Source: Agarophyton chilense | Taxonomy: Eukaryota > Rhodophyta > Florideophyceae > Gracilariales > Gracilariaceae | Reading direction: 5' to 3' | NCBI GenBank assembly: GCA_030374765.1 | Contig: JARGXX010000086.1 | Location: 744,001 to 808,000 of the forward strand | Length of the DNA stretch: 64,000 nt | Shown: piece after piece, positions 32,649 to 44,400 of the stretch | Layout: each line of letters opens with the position of its first letter | How positions within the stretch are numbered: the first letter of the stretch is position 1 | The notes under the pieces: generated by a model | The model's database searches: none | What the model was told of the DNA's origin: nothing | The model's input: the letters and a program-made list of their open reading frames with translations, nothing else | Program-made: the position numbers and the translations under genes

Positions 32649-35600
32649 TTGAGGCCTCCCAAATTTCTGCCGTACGGAATCAATCCGCTGGACGGAAAGC
32701 GAGTGCAGTTTGACTGTGCGTTACATCGTCCATGGAGACGTTATACTTGTCCGTCAAAACGGGAAAGTTATCTCATGGTAATGTCTAAAAGAAACTATAA
32801 GGTCTATGCCGACATCGGCTCTGACAGGAATCTTTTATCTCGTCGATTGATTATCCTGGACACAGGTGCTGGTCCGAACTTTATACGGGAATCGGAGCTC
32901 GCTCCTGCTGACTTAGAACGTATTCGATACGGTCCTTTACCGGACATCCGGGATGCCAACAAAAATGCTGTGAAGGCACTGGGAACAGTTCGACTCGTGG
33001 TGCGTTTGGGACGCTTTGTAGTCCTAGTCGACTTCATCGTCTGTAAGACGTTAGCTGCAGCAGTGGTACTGGGATGTGATTATTGTGACAAGTTTGTCGA
33101 AGCCATTCGCCCGCGAAGAAAACTAGTGGAAGTAGATGATGGATCAATGGTACCAATTGTTCGCAAGCCACTGCGTCGTTGATCTGAAGCACCTCCACTT
33201 CTGTCATCTATGGAATACGGGAAATCCCGAGGACGTGTCTTGACGAGGATTCGAGTAGCGAAGAGTGGCATGCTGAAGGCGCAAACCCAAACTTGGGTTC
33301 AAGTAAGAACAGAACGACACGGAATCGTGGTAATTAAACCGAATACTCGGATGTACGAATCCCGTGGATTGCTAGTCGCTAACGGCATTGTTCATGTTGA
33401 TCTTGGTAGCTCCTTTTGGATACTAGTGAGTACCTTCACCGATAACGATTATCAGATACCAAAGAATCAGGTTGTTGCAACAGCTTTGCCTCATCCCACA
33501 GTGGTGGTCCCTACTCATACTTCTACTGCAGAAGTATTTGGATTTACCCATGTCGGTGACAGAGACGAAGAACTCCAAACTCCGTCTGGAGATCAATTGC
33601 AAACGGAAAAGGATCCAGATAGCCTGGTCGATGAGATAGACTTAACACCTGTGTCGGAACACTACAGAGTGAAGATCAGGTCTATGCTGAAGAAGTATAC
33701 ATCCATGTGGAGTGGAAAACTAGGAGAGATCTCCGCAACGGAACATCACATTGATTTGGTCCCAGGGTCACGACCCATCTCCCAACCACCCTACAGAGCG
33801 GGACCGCGAACTCGCCAAATCGAGGAGGAGAATGTCAGCAAAATGCTGGAAGAAGGAGTAATCGAAGCAGCTCAATCTGCTTGAGCCTCACCAGTGGTGC
33901 TGGTTCCAAAACCTGATGGTTCTTTCCGGTTCTGTATCGATTATCGAAAACTGAACGCAGTTACAGTTCGAGATACATACCCGTTGCCTCGAATGGACGA
34001 ATGTATTGACAGTTTAGGAGAAGCGAACGTGTTAACCACGTTGGACGCCAACTCTGGCTATTTGCAGGTGCCTGTAGCGGAAGAAGACCAAGATAAAACC
34101 GCATTTGCGTTTCACGCCGGTATCTACCGTTTCAAAAGGATGCCCTTTGGCTTAACGAATGCACCGGCTACTTTCCAGCGCACTCTGGACATCTTGCTCT
34201 CAAGATACAAGTGGAAGACTTGTTTAGTCTATTTGGACGATGTGATCATCTTTTCCCAGGATGTGGAAAGCCATTTACAGCATGTCGAGGAGAATCTCAA
34301 AGCACCACAGAGCGCAGGTATCACCTTGAAGTTCAACAAATGCGAATGGTTCGCTGGCACCGTCCGGTACTTGGAACATGTGGTGAAACCGGGACAGATA
34401 GCTATTCAAGAGGCACAAACAGCGGCTCTCCGCGAAGTACAACCTCTGTCGACACAGAAGCAATTGCGTTCTTTCCTCGGCTTGTGCAACGTCTACCGAA
34501 GATTCGTGCCGCGATACTCGCATACAGCGGCACCGCTCAACGCAAAGCTGCGTAAAGGACAACCAGTGCAGCTGGAACAATTCAGACAAGCTGAAGTGAA
34601 AGCGTTCGACACGCTGAAGACGAAGATTATTACAGCCCCAGTCTTGGCGCTGCCCATCCCCAACCTTCCATACTCAGTGGATACTGACTCTAGCGAGTAC
34701 CAAGTAGGGTGTGCCCTTTTTCAAACACACCCTGATGGTGAACGCAAACCCATTGGTTACTGGTCAAGATCGCTGAACGCAGCTGTGAAGAAGTATTCAG
34801 TTTCAGAAAATGAATGCCTTGCAGTCGTTTGGGCTCTAACCACATTGCGACCGTATCTCCAAGGAGAACGTTTTACCGTCAACACGGATCATTCGTCTCT
34901 ACGATGGTTACTGTCCATTCCAGACCCATCTGGTCGTCTCACACGATGGAGCTTACGCCTTTCTGAATTCGATTTCGAAGTGAAGTACAAGAAGGGATTG
35001 CCCACTGTCCAAGCTGACGCGCTATCGCGACTCAAAACATTGGGCGAAACCCAAGGCGAAATCGATGAAGAGATACCTTGCTTCTACATGGAGACCCATT
35101 CACCATCTTTTGAAGAAAAGGAACAAGAGACCCTTGATGATTATTCGGATGCAGACTTGTTCCTTGCATTAGCAGACACTGACCCTTCAGTTCAACTCGA
35201 GCGAATCTGGTGCACTGAGCTACTCAATGAGCAACACGCCGATACGTTTTGTGCGTCGATACGCTCTCGTCTTAACGGGTGGGAGGAGCTCCCCTTTTCA
35301 CTCGATTCACGAGGAATACTGATAAGACATGTCTAAAAGCATGATGAAATCGTGATTCCACACGTCTTGAAGAGTCGAGTACTCCATCCGGCACACTACA
35401 GCAGGCTGTCTGGTCATCCAGGAGGAACGAAGTTGTTAATGACTCTAAGAAGAGATTTTTACTGGCCTACTTAGGCAATGGACTGCCATGCTACAGTGAG
35501 GTTGTGTACAACATGTGCGAAGAATCGCGTGAAGCTTTACAGAAAGCGGAAACCGATGACGTTATTCCAGGCGGAAGCGCCTTTACAAGACGTCAGTATC

Positions 35601-36443
35601 GACATCCTAGGGGAATTGATTCGCTCAAGGCGAGGTTATCGCTACCTATTGGTAATCACCGGCCGCTTCCCGAAGTATCGGGATATGCCCCGTGGCACGC
35701 GCACACCCGTAAGTACAGATATGGAACCTGAAAGCAGGAAAGATGTTTTGGACTTTGGCGCCAAGGACTTGGAAACGAGTGCACGCGAAAACGCGCCGTT
35801 GCCGCCTCAGGCTGCACCGTCAGGTGAAGCGCCACTCGCTGTTCCGCCGATATCGGCTCCCATCCCTCGTAAGCAGGAAGAAGAAAAGGTATCACCTCCT
35901 GTCGTGGTGCATGCACCATCGTCCACCGAACAGCGGTCAGAATCGGATAAACCGAAAGAAGTCCATCCACGAATAGAATTGTGAAGTAGAAAGAAGAACG
36001 CTTCTCTGGAACCTGGAAAACAGGATAGCTCTTTATCTGAGAAACGTTCTCAAGGAATGAATACACTGCCCCTGCGGGCAGAACGACAGTTCGTCGACTA
36101 GCGAACGCTTAGCGACGCTGAGACTGCTGACACAGCGACGCTTGGGTCAGCCCTAAGGCATTTCAAACCTGTTAGCAGGAGTCTTGCGCCAACAGCGAAA
36201 GCATTGGGAAACGCCCAGGAATATGTTATGGATCGCATATGTGAACATGGCGAGCATGAAGATACTAGAGAATTACTGTATCGAGTACGTTGTTACGGTT
36301 TTCCTCCGGAAGCGGATACGTGGGAACCTATAGCTTATATCCCCCGTTCGCAGCTCGCGCGATATCTTCGACGCATGCGATTATCACTCCCCAGGGAGAT
36401 CGACTCCTCGATAGTCGGGCTCATGGGCACATCTCATTTCTAA
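32649..36443 (+). pseudogene. pol: Pro-pol of element C', integrase core deleted
   Basis: Protease 32649-33182 (LDTGAGPNF), linker/RT start 33210-33884, RT and RNase H 33894-35336 (YLDDVIIF, TDHSSLRWLL). In-frame TGA (after 33182), TGA (after 33884) and TAG (35472-35474) are the same three stops as in C. C' also has a private Glu-to-TAA change at 35337. In integrase, the frame runs from LVITGRFPK straight into the C-terminal linker (YRDMPRGTRT) near 35675; about 0.9 kb present in C, including all DDE residues after the first, is missing. The chromodomain (36204-36443) is well kept: EYVMDRICEHGEH, LYRVRCYGFPPEADTWEPI. Confidence 0.9.
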
Positions 36444-36715
36444 GTTTGGGGTACAAAGGTAGTAACAACTCGAAAGTCGAGAAAAAAACAAGAAACCATG
36501 AAGAGGAAACGTGAAGACACGCAAGCAAAGGACATTTACTAATAATCACCTATGAAAAACTCGAGAAGCGAGAAGAAGAAGTGAAGAACTCGAGAAGCGA
36601 GAAGAGATGAAGACTAGAAGATACGAAGGGAACGTGAAGACACGAAGTCACCAGAGTTTTATTGGTATCAAGATACCTCAGCAAGGGTGTTGACTAGGAG
36701 TCTTTTCTAGGATCA

Positions 36716-38398
36716 TCAAAGAGACGTGCAAGCACGCAGGTTCGCAAGAATCTGTGCGGGATCACCCTCCGTTTGGTCCACAGGAAAGCCTGCATCTAAG
36801 AGGAACTGCCTCAGCGGATCCAAGCCTGGCTCTTCGACCGGCACTGCACTCGGTTGTTGGGTAAACCCATGAAAGTACTCTTGAGCAACTCCCGCCGCTG
36901 CGGATTGATCGACGGAAGTTACTACGCCTGCCAGCTCTGGCTTGCCCTCGTAACCGAGTTCAGCCTTAGCTCCCGGCGCTTCCTCATACGGTTCCTCTCC
37001 GTTCTCGGATGGAGTAGCATCGTACACGTATCAAGTAAGCTGGTTCGGTGGCATGTCATGCGGGTTCTCCCGGATAAAGCGAGCCCGCTCGGAAGTGATC
37101 AACTGGCGCGTCCAGGGGTCGTACCAAACGAAATCTCCAGCTCTTTCTGTTCGTCCAGTAGAATGGTCGTGGTGTCTTGCACGGGTCCGTGAGCGGATTG
37201 ATCAGCTGGCACTCCAGACCAATCGACACTGTCGATCAAATCCACAAGATGGAGGAAGTCGGCATGGTTCGCACGGGATCCCAGGACAAGGGAAAGATCG
37301 AGTTCTCTCGCGTACTTTCGCGCTGTGGGCGACATGTACTAAACTATAAAGGTATCAAAAGCATCCCACAGGAGGAAGACGGCCATCTTGGCGATAAACT
37401 CGGTACAAACCATCGTTCAATATCCCGAGAACGGGTCGTTAGCCAACGCGGACCCGATGTAGGAGATCGCCGGTGGGAGCGCCAAAGGGAAACAACGAGG
37501 ACTCTCAATCGCCGCCCAATGCTCCGGAATACCGATGTAGCGCCGGAAGCGCGCGTTCCGCCGGATGCGGTCAATCTCGATAATTTGATACGGCACCAAA
37601 TAGCCCAAACGTAATCGAGTACGACGTTCCCAACGGGAATAATTCCAATAAAGAATGTCACGCTTTCGAAGGAAGCGGAACTCCGCACGTAGAAGAGCTT
37701 GCTGAAAGCAGAGAGCTGCATCACGCACACCGCGCACACCGCGCCAACCGCTAACATGGACCTCAACGAGTGTCTCGATATACGAGTAACCTTCACCGTC
37801 GGTACGGGCTGTCCAGGTATCTAGTTCCCAGTCCTGCGGGAGGAGAACCGTACTGATGAATTGGTGAAGACGCTGGTGAATCAGCTTGATAAACCGCGTA
37901 CGGGCTTCGGACAAGGTTTCCGTTGAATATCGCGCCATCGCGTTGTCTGGCAAAACAATATAGCTCCCCCAGTCGTCGCTATAAATCTCATGTTCCGGAA
38001 AACCGTCGGGGAAGTACCCACCGTGTACATACTCTTGTATCAACGCGTCATCGCGGATAGCTACTCGATAAAACCAGGAAGCTTGCGCGAAAATGTCAAC
38101 GTTGTCGAGAGGATTTCGTCCATAGAAATCCGCAGGGTGCGGGGTAGCTCCGCTGAGCACGACGAGAAGGAGCTCGAATCACACCCGCAGAGGCAACGTA
38201 AGCCGCGTTAGGCATCGGAGCCACGGTTGGCTGAGGTAACGGTACCGACGGGAATCCGGTGTACGGTGTGGGGAACGAACGGTATGGACCGAGTTGAGAA
38301 GTAGGCTGCGACGCATAACCAGAAGTGTCGGACGGAGCCCCAGAAGGCACATCCTCAGAGGGGGGCTGAAACGGGTTAGACCCGGCGTTCGGATTCAT
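36716..38398 (-). pseudogene. Antisense accessory protein of element C'
   Basis: Starts MNPNAGSNPFQPPSED at 38398. A shift near 38150-38170 moves into the frame with FYGRNPLDNVDIFAQASWF...LLRAEFRFLRKR...LGYLVPY, down to a Trp-to-TGA change at about 37417. The rest (ELDLSLVLGSRANHADF, DPW-TRQL equivalent, C-terminal tail ending near 36716) is in pieces. It is nearly identical to the C copy, but the two carry different stops, so they decayed independently after duplication. Confidence 0.78.
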
Positions 38399-38553
38399 CG
38401 CGAGAGATCGAGCTGAAGAGCGGTGAGGAACAGAATGCTGTTGAGAACTGCAAGTATTGGTCGGGCGGCGAGGATTTCGTGATGACGATGAGTACCCGGA
38501 ACACCGGTACGGCTGCGTATAAATACTTCTTGCGTCCCCCATGGTTCGCGCTT

Positions 38554-38560
38554 AGGGGGA
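38554..38560 (+). promoter_or_regulatory. Polypurine tract of element C'
   Basis: AGGGGGA lies 2 nt before the 3' LTR, the expected priming site for plus-strand DNA synthesis. Confidence 0.65.
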
Positions 38561-38562
38561 TA

Positions 38563-39278
38563 TATAGTATTCTACTATGTCGGGAAATCCGATAGGTTGG
38601 TTTTTCGCGAAGTCGCGGTTGGAACTCATGAGTGAGTGTTATCATTAGCATTGTGATATGAATCGGCATCTCGCATAGGATGCCTAGAGGCAGAATGTCT
38701 TAGTGGAACACGTGGCGTCATGGGTCGAGTGGCTTACCACGGCGCGCGCATAGTTGCAACACTTCCTAGGGGGATGCCATATTGGCAACGGCGCATGTAG
38801 TGGCGATCCACGTGGAGGGCTTTACTACCCTTTGTAGCTAGACGTCCATTAGGGACCATACCCATACAGTGGTTTCGCTAATTGGCTGACCACTGGGTAT
38901 TATTTATATATTTATTTGGGCACTCACCCTGGCACACAGTATATAGTGCACCAGAGGTGAGCGCCGACTCCAAGTAAAGGAGACAACATGGGCATCATGA
39001 CTATTCTGTTCCTCCCTTAGGATTCCTAAACCAGAGATCCGGACGAGCTATAATAGATAGTCAGCCCCCAACCACTTCACGAGCCGTCTTGTACCTACGT
39101 TCCATCAACGTTTTACAGTTGCACTGTTCACCCTCGCTGGCGAGTAGTGGCCTTACACCCCACTTCCAGCTCGCTGGTGTTGTAGCTCTACCACCCCTTT
39201 TCCTTCACCGCAAGCGACCCATCGGCAGTCCGAAAGCTGTCGCAGGTGTCTGCTCTCTCCGTTGGAGCGGATACTACA
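38563..39278 (+). repeat. 3' LTR of element C'
   Basis: 716 bp. The first dinucleotide is TA rather than TG. Compared with the 5' LTR it carries an extra segment of about 50 bp near 38735-38790, within the GTGGCTT...CGGCGC region. Confidence 0.9.
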
Positions 39279-39320
39279 GGTTTCCTGGAGCTCTATGCAT
39301 TAACGGGCGGAAGAGATGTT

Positions 39321-39511
39321 TCACTGGAAGTTTGACATGGAGAAGCTTGGATCGTTGAGCATGGCGATGGACTCGTCCGCTTTTAGGTGGATGAGGTTTT
39401 CGGCAATGGAGGAGATATAGAGGAAGACCTGCTCTGCTTGTGGGTTTTCCAAGATGGAGGTTAAGGGGGTATGGGGGAGTAGGGCTGAGGATAAGAAGGA
39501 GAAGAGAAGAC
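39321..39511 (-). pseudogene. Host coding-tract fragment left of element D
   Basis: A minus-strand frame with ALLPHTPLTSILENPQAEQ, FLYISSIAENLIHLKADES and MLNDPSFSMSNF, amphipathic and protein-like but not recognised. It stops at the element D boundary and may join the decayed minus-strand tract at 48420-49930 on the other side. Confidence 0.4.
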
Positions 39512-39959
39512 TGTTGTAACGCAATAACTGTTGGGACAGCGTACGGGTCTCGACCGGTGGTAGCGTGGTAGAGCGGGTCCCAAGGTTCGAATCCTTAACG
39601 GCGGCACTCCCAGAGTACTTGGTGCAATGGGCTGGCGTTTACTGCGTAGTTCTACAGGTCGGAGCTACGGAAAAGATGACTTGAAAGGCAAATGGTGGAA
39701 TTATTATACCAAAGGGGGTTATTTAGTATCCTAACGGTGCCTACCTTACTCTAAGGGAGAAGAGTCACTCGAGCCAAGTAAATAGTACTGGCGAGGCGCT
39801 GGGATCTCCCTGGCACTGTACTGCTAATCGATTACACTAATTAAATTAATTAATAATCTACATGAGTCCACCTGAGGTCGAATCGTACAGGTGTCATCTG
39901 CAAGAACCTTCAGGTCCTGGCGCGGTACAGGGCTCAACTGCTATCACCGCTCCTTCACA
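39512..39959 (-). repeat. 3' LTR of element D
   Basis: 448 bp, TGTTGTAAC...CTCCTTCACA, followed by the purine tract (plus strand TCTCCCTCCTT, 39962-39972). It contains tRNA-like A-box (39558-39575) and B-box (39584-39594) motifs. Confidence 0.88.
39584..39594 (+). promoter_or_regulatory. Pol III B-box-like motif in the element D LTR
   Basis: GGTTCGAATCC is an exact tRNA B-box. It is preceded 8 bases upstream by TGGTAGCGTGGTAGAGCG (39558-39575), which resembles the tRNA D-arm/A-box. The anticodon arm is missing, so it is not a functional tRNA gene. The same pair recurs at 48017-48053. Confidence 0.55.
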
Positions 39960-39961
39960 TA

Positions 39962-39972
39962 TCTCCCTCCTT
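39962..39972 (-). promoter_or_regulatory. Polypurine tract of element D
   Basis: AAGGAGGGAGA on the element strand, 2 nt from the 3' LTR, the same place as in the related elements. Confidence 0.75.
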
Positions 39973-41240
39973 AGGATTCGGCCGTCACGGCGAAGTTCAG
40001 ATGCTTCACACCTTCTTGGGGGTCTAGCTCTAATTGGACGTATGGGTGATCCTCCAATCTTGCCATCGAGGTCGGAACGTCGTGATCCTCAGCGTCCTTA
40101 TAGCCTGGACCCGAGCGCTGCCGTGCCCCACATGTCGGCGTCATATGACCATCCAGGGTGATAGTTGTTCTCCTTACCAGTGGGCGCGACGGGGCGTCAC
40201 ATCGCCACCATCCTCGGGGGTACCAGTGCGTAAGAACTGACCCTTGGAGCCAGATTGGAAATTAGTTCACCTGAGATACTGTACGCGCACCGGGGGGGAG
40301 AAGTTCCTTGCCACTTTTCCTATCCTTCGGTATTCCTCTGGCGACCCTACGCGCGTTGCCCGCCGTGAACCACGGTGCGCCCTTCGTCCATTCAAGGTCA
40401 CGTACGTCATCATGCCTGATTCGGTTTCATCTTTTCTCCTTCCCGGCGCGGTATTCTTCCATTGGTCGCGCGCGATGTCGCGACCGCCTTATAAGCCCAT
40501 CGGATACGCCATTCTCCCTCCGGACTATGTCGCTTCCGTCGATTTTCCTATCAATTTCTCGGCGGACCAACCTGTGAACAGCCGCACCATGGCTCCGAAC
40601 AACCCAGCGGGGAGCTCCTCTGGATACCAAGTAGCTTAAGAGCGCCCCAGGGACCGCTATGACCATACCATCGGTAGAGATCCGCGGGCAGTGCACCATG
40701 CCATTCTGCCGTCTCGTTGGTATTACTGCTTCGATGGACGTTGCGACAGTCTTGAGGGAAGCTTACTTCTGAGCGCGTCGCTCGGTGCGCTACGACACGG
40801 TTGAACAACAGGGTCAGAATCTGAAAACCGCTATGGTCGATATCCGCTAGCAGAAGGAACAGATGATGTCCCAGAGGGTTACTGCCGACTTGGATGCCGA
40901 GTATGGTCTCAATTTGAGTGACCGGGAGGTTTGCGACGGTGACAATAGTTCCTGAGGTGAATCTCCGCCGAAGAATCGTGTTCGGCTCATTGGGGCCGGT
41001 TGAAGTGGTCTAGTTGGCTCCTCCGGTGACCCTGGTCCCGATTTCACTCCTGCAGGTTCAAATGTGGACGACGGAGTTACTCTTGCGCCACCCCAGTGAG
41101 TCCTGTTGGCGTTCGGAGCGCTTCCGCGAACCTTGAGGTCTTACCGAAGGCTGTTAGGCATCTGATACTCACTCGAATAAGTTGAATAAAGTAGTGCTTG
41201 TGCTTTCCTAAGGTCTTTCTTGTATCTCAAATATGCGCGC
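39973..41240 (+). pseudogene. Possible antisense accessory ORF of element D, heavily decayed
   Basis: This is the place where A, B and C carry the antisense gene. The longest frame (40244-40639) has a piece reading SRPPYKPIGYAILPPDYV, which is reminiscent of the P-x-G-x-x-x-GF/Y...DDY segment of A and B. The conserved LRAEFR and SPGR motifs are not found. Either it is a very decayed copy or a different sequence. Confidence 0.3.
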
Positions 41241-41439
41241 CCTGGGACGGCGTTCAATCTTGTGAGCGTCTCAGGTCTTCCTCAGGTGTCTCCGAAGGAC
41301 TGACTTGGTTCCCTGATGCGGAAGCTACGACGAACCGTCGTGCTCCGGCAAACAGTCGTGTCAGGAGGCGGTTTGGGAAGCATTTTGGAATTATTCGGAG
41401 CAATGGTTGCCCCCTCCTGAAGGCCGCGCTCCGAGTGGC

Positions 41440-44400
41440 TGATTCTGCGCCAATAGCGGGCGATAGAATTAGCCGGAATGGTTTGAAGCTCTTGCCAAGT
41501 CTATTCCTAAGTTTTGTAGCTGAACCAACGGACGCAATAGCGCATAGTTCCATCTCCTCCCCGACCAGCGGAGATGATGCGCTCAATCAAATATTCCTGT
41601 TGATGTTCATACTCCGGAAGGAGAGTGTGGTCCAGAGGGGCGAATCCATCGGACTCAATTGGGAGCGATGGTTCATAGTAGTTGGCACTGACCATCGTGT
41701 CCGTGCGGCTAGTCGAGTCCTCGGGAACTGCCTTAGGTGGTGTGGAGGCTTGAGAGTCGACCTGAGGTCGTGCTGCTTCCGTTGGGCCAGGGGGCTGGGA
41801 CTTTGGTGGTCCGGGGGAACTGGGAGCTCGTGTCACGCGGTCAATAGACACGGTGTATTGTAGGCCATCGATGAGAAACGTGATGGTGTGTTCATTGGCC
41901 TTAAGGACTTTGTATGGTCCTGTAGAGCGGTATAAGAGCTTTTGCGTAGTGTCCTCGAGTTCCTTACTGTCTTTCGGTGGCCGGTCCAGGTAAACCAGGT
42001 CTCCTATCCCAAAGGTCGGTGTGTTCGAAACGGCTTTGTCGAAATTGATCTTGTGGCGCCGTTGGGCTTTGGTTAGGACAGTTCTGGCCGATAGAATAAT
42101 GCGGTCGATGCGTCGGCGCGAGTAGCGCTTCGCCTGGGTAGCAGTCATTCCTTCGGTTATGTCCTGGGGTATGATAGAATCCTGAAGGCCAACAGCTATC
42201 GGCGGCGGCGCTCTTCTTAGCGCTAAGTCGAACGGTGTTGTCCCTGTGAAAGCGTGCATCTGCGTGTTGTAGGCATGAACGAGTGGCTCAACGTAGCCGT
42301 CTCAGTCCACTTGGTGCTCCGATACGTAGTGTGCCAATCGGTCCAGAAGGGAGCAGTTGAAGCGTTCGGCTTAGCCATTTGCCTGCGGGTGGTACGCCGT
42401 CATGGTCACATGTTTGATTCCTAAGGTATCACAAACGTGTGAGAAGAATTTGGATACAAACTGGCTGCCGTTATCTGTAAGGAGGTAGAGTGGCATGCCA
42501 CATGGATATACCCGGTGGGACAAGAAGGCCGGGGCGACATCCGTGGCAGTTGTCTTTCCGAGGGGTAGGGCTTGGGTAAGTTTGGTAATCCTATCAGATA
42601 TAACCAAAACTACCCGTTTCCCATGTGACGAATTAGGCAAAGGCCCAAGTATATCCATTGCGACAAATTGAATCGGACCTGCGGCGGGGAAGAGCTTCAA
42701 TTTGCCCTGATGGTTGGCGCGAGACCCTCGGATCTGTGAGCACGATGCACAGTTCCGTGCGGTTTGCTATAGGTCCTGCGCCATTAGTGTCCAGTACAAG
42801 AACTTCCTTAGGGTCTGGTACATTCGTGGGCCTCTAGAATGACCAGCCAAGCGGGGGAATTGGGGGAAGTATAGGAATGGCGCCCTTAGCGAAGTTGGTA
42901 TTACCCGTTGGAGTGCCCCATCCAGCGGTGAGCGGCGACATAGTAGTCCAAATCGGTCATAATCGAACAGGTATCCTGGGGTTCCTACCAATTAGGCTGT
43001 TTCTTTGCAGTAATCGTGTTCGACCTGCGCCTGTAGGGGTTCCTAAATAGTTATATAGAAGAGCTCTTTTTCCTCCGGGGCTATCGCATTGACCTGAGGT
43101 GGTGCCGAATTGGGCGGTACCGTCTACCAGTCCAATACGTATACTTCGTTCTCCTTTACCTCAGGATCCTCCAATTGAACCTTTCCCATAAGTTCATCTG
43201 TTCCCGTATTGTTCTAAGGTCCATAATCTGTAAAGGGGGTGGGAATTAGGTCGTCCAATGGGGTGTCATCAGTTCCGTCGGTAATGATTCGCGAGAGGGC
43301 ATCCGCTGCCTGGTGCTTGATGCCTGGTCTATAGGTTATCTCGTAGTCATATTCGGAGAGCCTGAGGCGCCACCTAGCGAGGCGACTCGATTCATCGGTC
43401 ATTTTGAGTAACCAGCGGAGTGAATCATGGTCTGTCCTAATGGTAAACCTGCTTCCCTCGACGTACGGACGGAATGTCAATACAGACCATACGATGGCTA
43501 GACATTCCTTTTCGGTCGTACTGTAGTTTCGCTTCGCGCTGGTGAGCGTTCTGCTCCAGTAGCAAATATGTCGATAGTCCTTCGGTGACTTCTGTTCCTA
43601 TAGAAATGCACAACCCTTTTGGACATCAGAGGGATCTGTGTCCAGGACGAAAGGCCTATCGGGCTTTGGTAAAGCCAATATGGGTGGGTTCTGCAATTGG
43701 TCTTTTAGGGTCTCAAATGCCTCGTACTGGTCGTCGGAAAGGGCTTCGAACTCCGAAGGTGTTCCCTTCTTCAGCATCGCGTTGAGAGAGGGCAAGATCT
43801 TGGCAAACCCTTGGACGGCCCGTTAATAAACGTTGCACAAGGCCACGAAGGATCGTAGTTCCGTGTGAGTCCTAGGAGGTTTATCCTGGCGAATCGCATT
43901 TGTTGTTCCTGTGGCCACCTTTAGCTTTCCTGGGAGGACGACTTGACCGAGATAGTCCACTGAGGCTTGGAAGAAAGCGCATTTGCGAAGTTTCAGTGTT
44001 ACTCCAGCGTCCTGTAGGATTGTTAGCACCTTCTTCACGTGGCGAAAGTGTTCCTTTACGGTTAGTGAGAAGATTATAACGTCATCCAAATAGACACGGG
44101 CGAACTTCCATTTGACTCTGGACAGTATAATGTCCATTACCCGTTGGAACGGGACTGGTGCATTGTTCAAACTAAAGTGCATGCAAGTAAATCTGAACAG
44201 ACCTTCATGGGTGGTAAAGGTTTTCAGCGCTCTCGGGTCATCGGCCAAAGGGATTGTCCAGTATCCAGAGTTAGCGTGCAGTGCGATAAATACGAAAGCT
44301 TCGCCTAAGGAATCCAGACAGTCCTCCATGCGGGGTATCGGGTATGACCTCTTGGTTACTGCGTTCAGCTTCCTGTAGTCGACACAGAACCTGACCGAGC

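Larger units (their letters stand above)
29518..39278 (+). mobile_element. Ty3/gypsy element C', both LTRs present
   Basis: 9.76 kb on the plus strand: 5' LTR 29518-30184, PBS 30187, gag 30400-32550, protease 32649-33182, RT to chromodomain 33210-36443, antisense ORF on the minus strand (38398-36716), purine tract and 3' LTR 38563-39278. Flanks TATGC (left) and GGTTT (right) do not form a target-site duplication. Confidence 0.92.

Noticed and set aside
39541-39605. Possible tRNA genes in the element D LTRs.
   Set aside because: A-box and B-box are only 8 bases apart with no anticodon arm, so no tRNA can fold. Kept only as a promoter-like motif.
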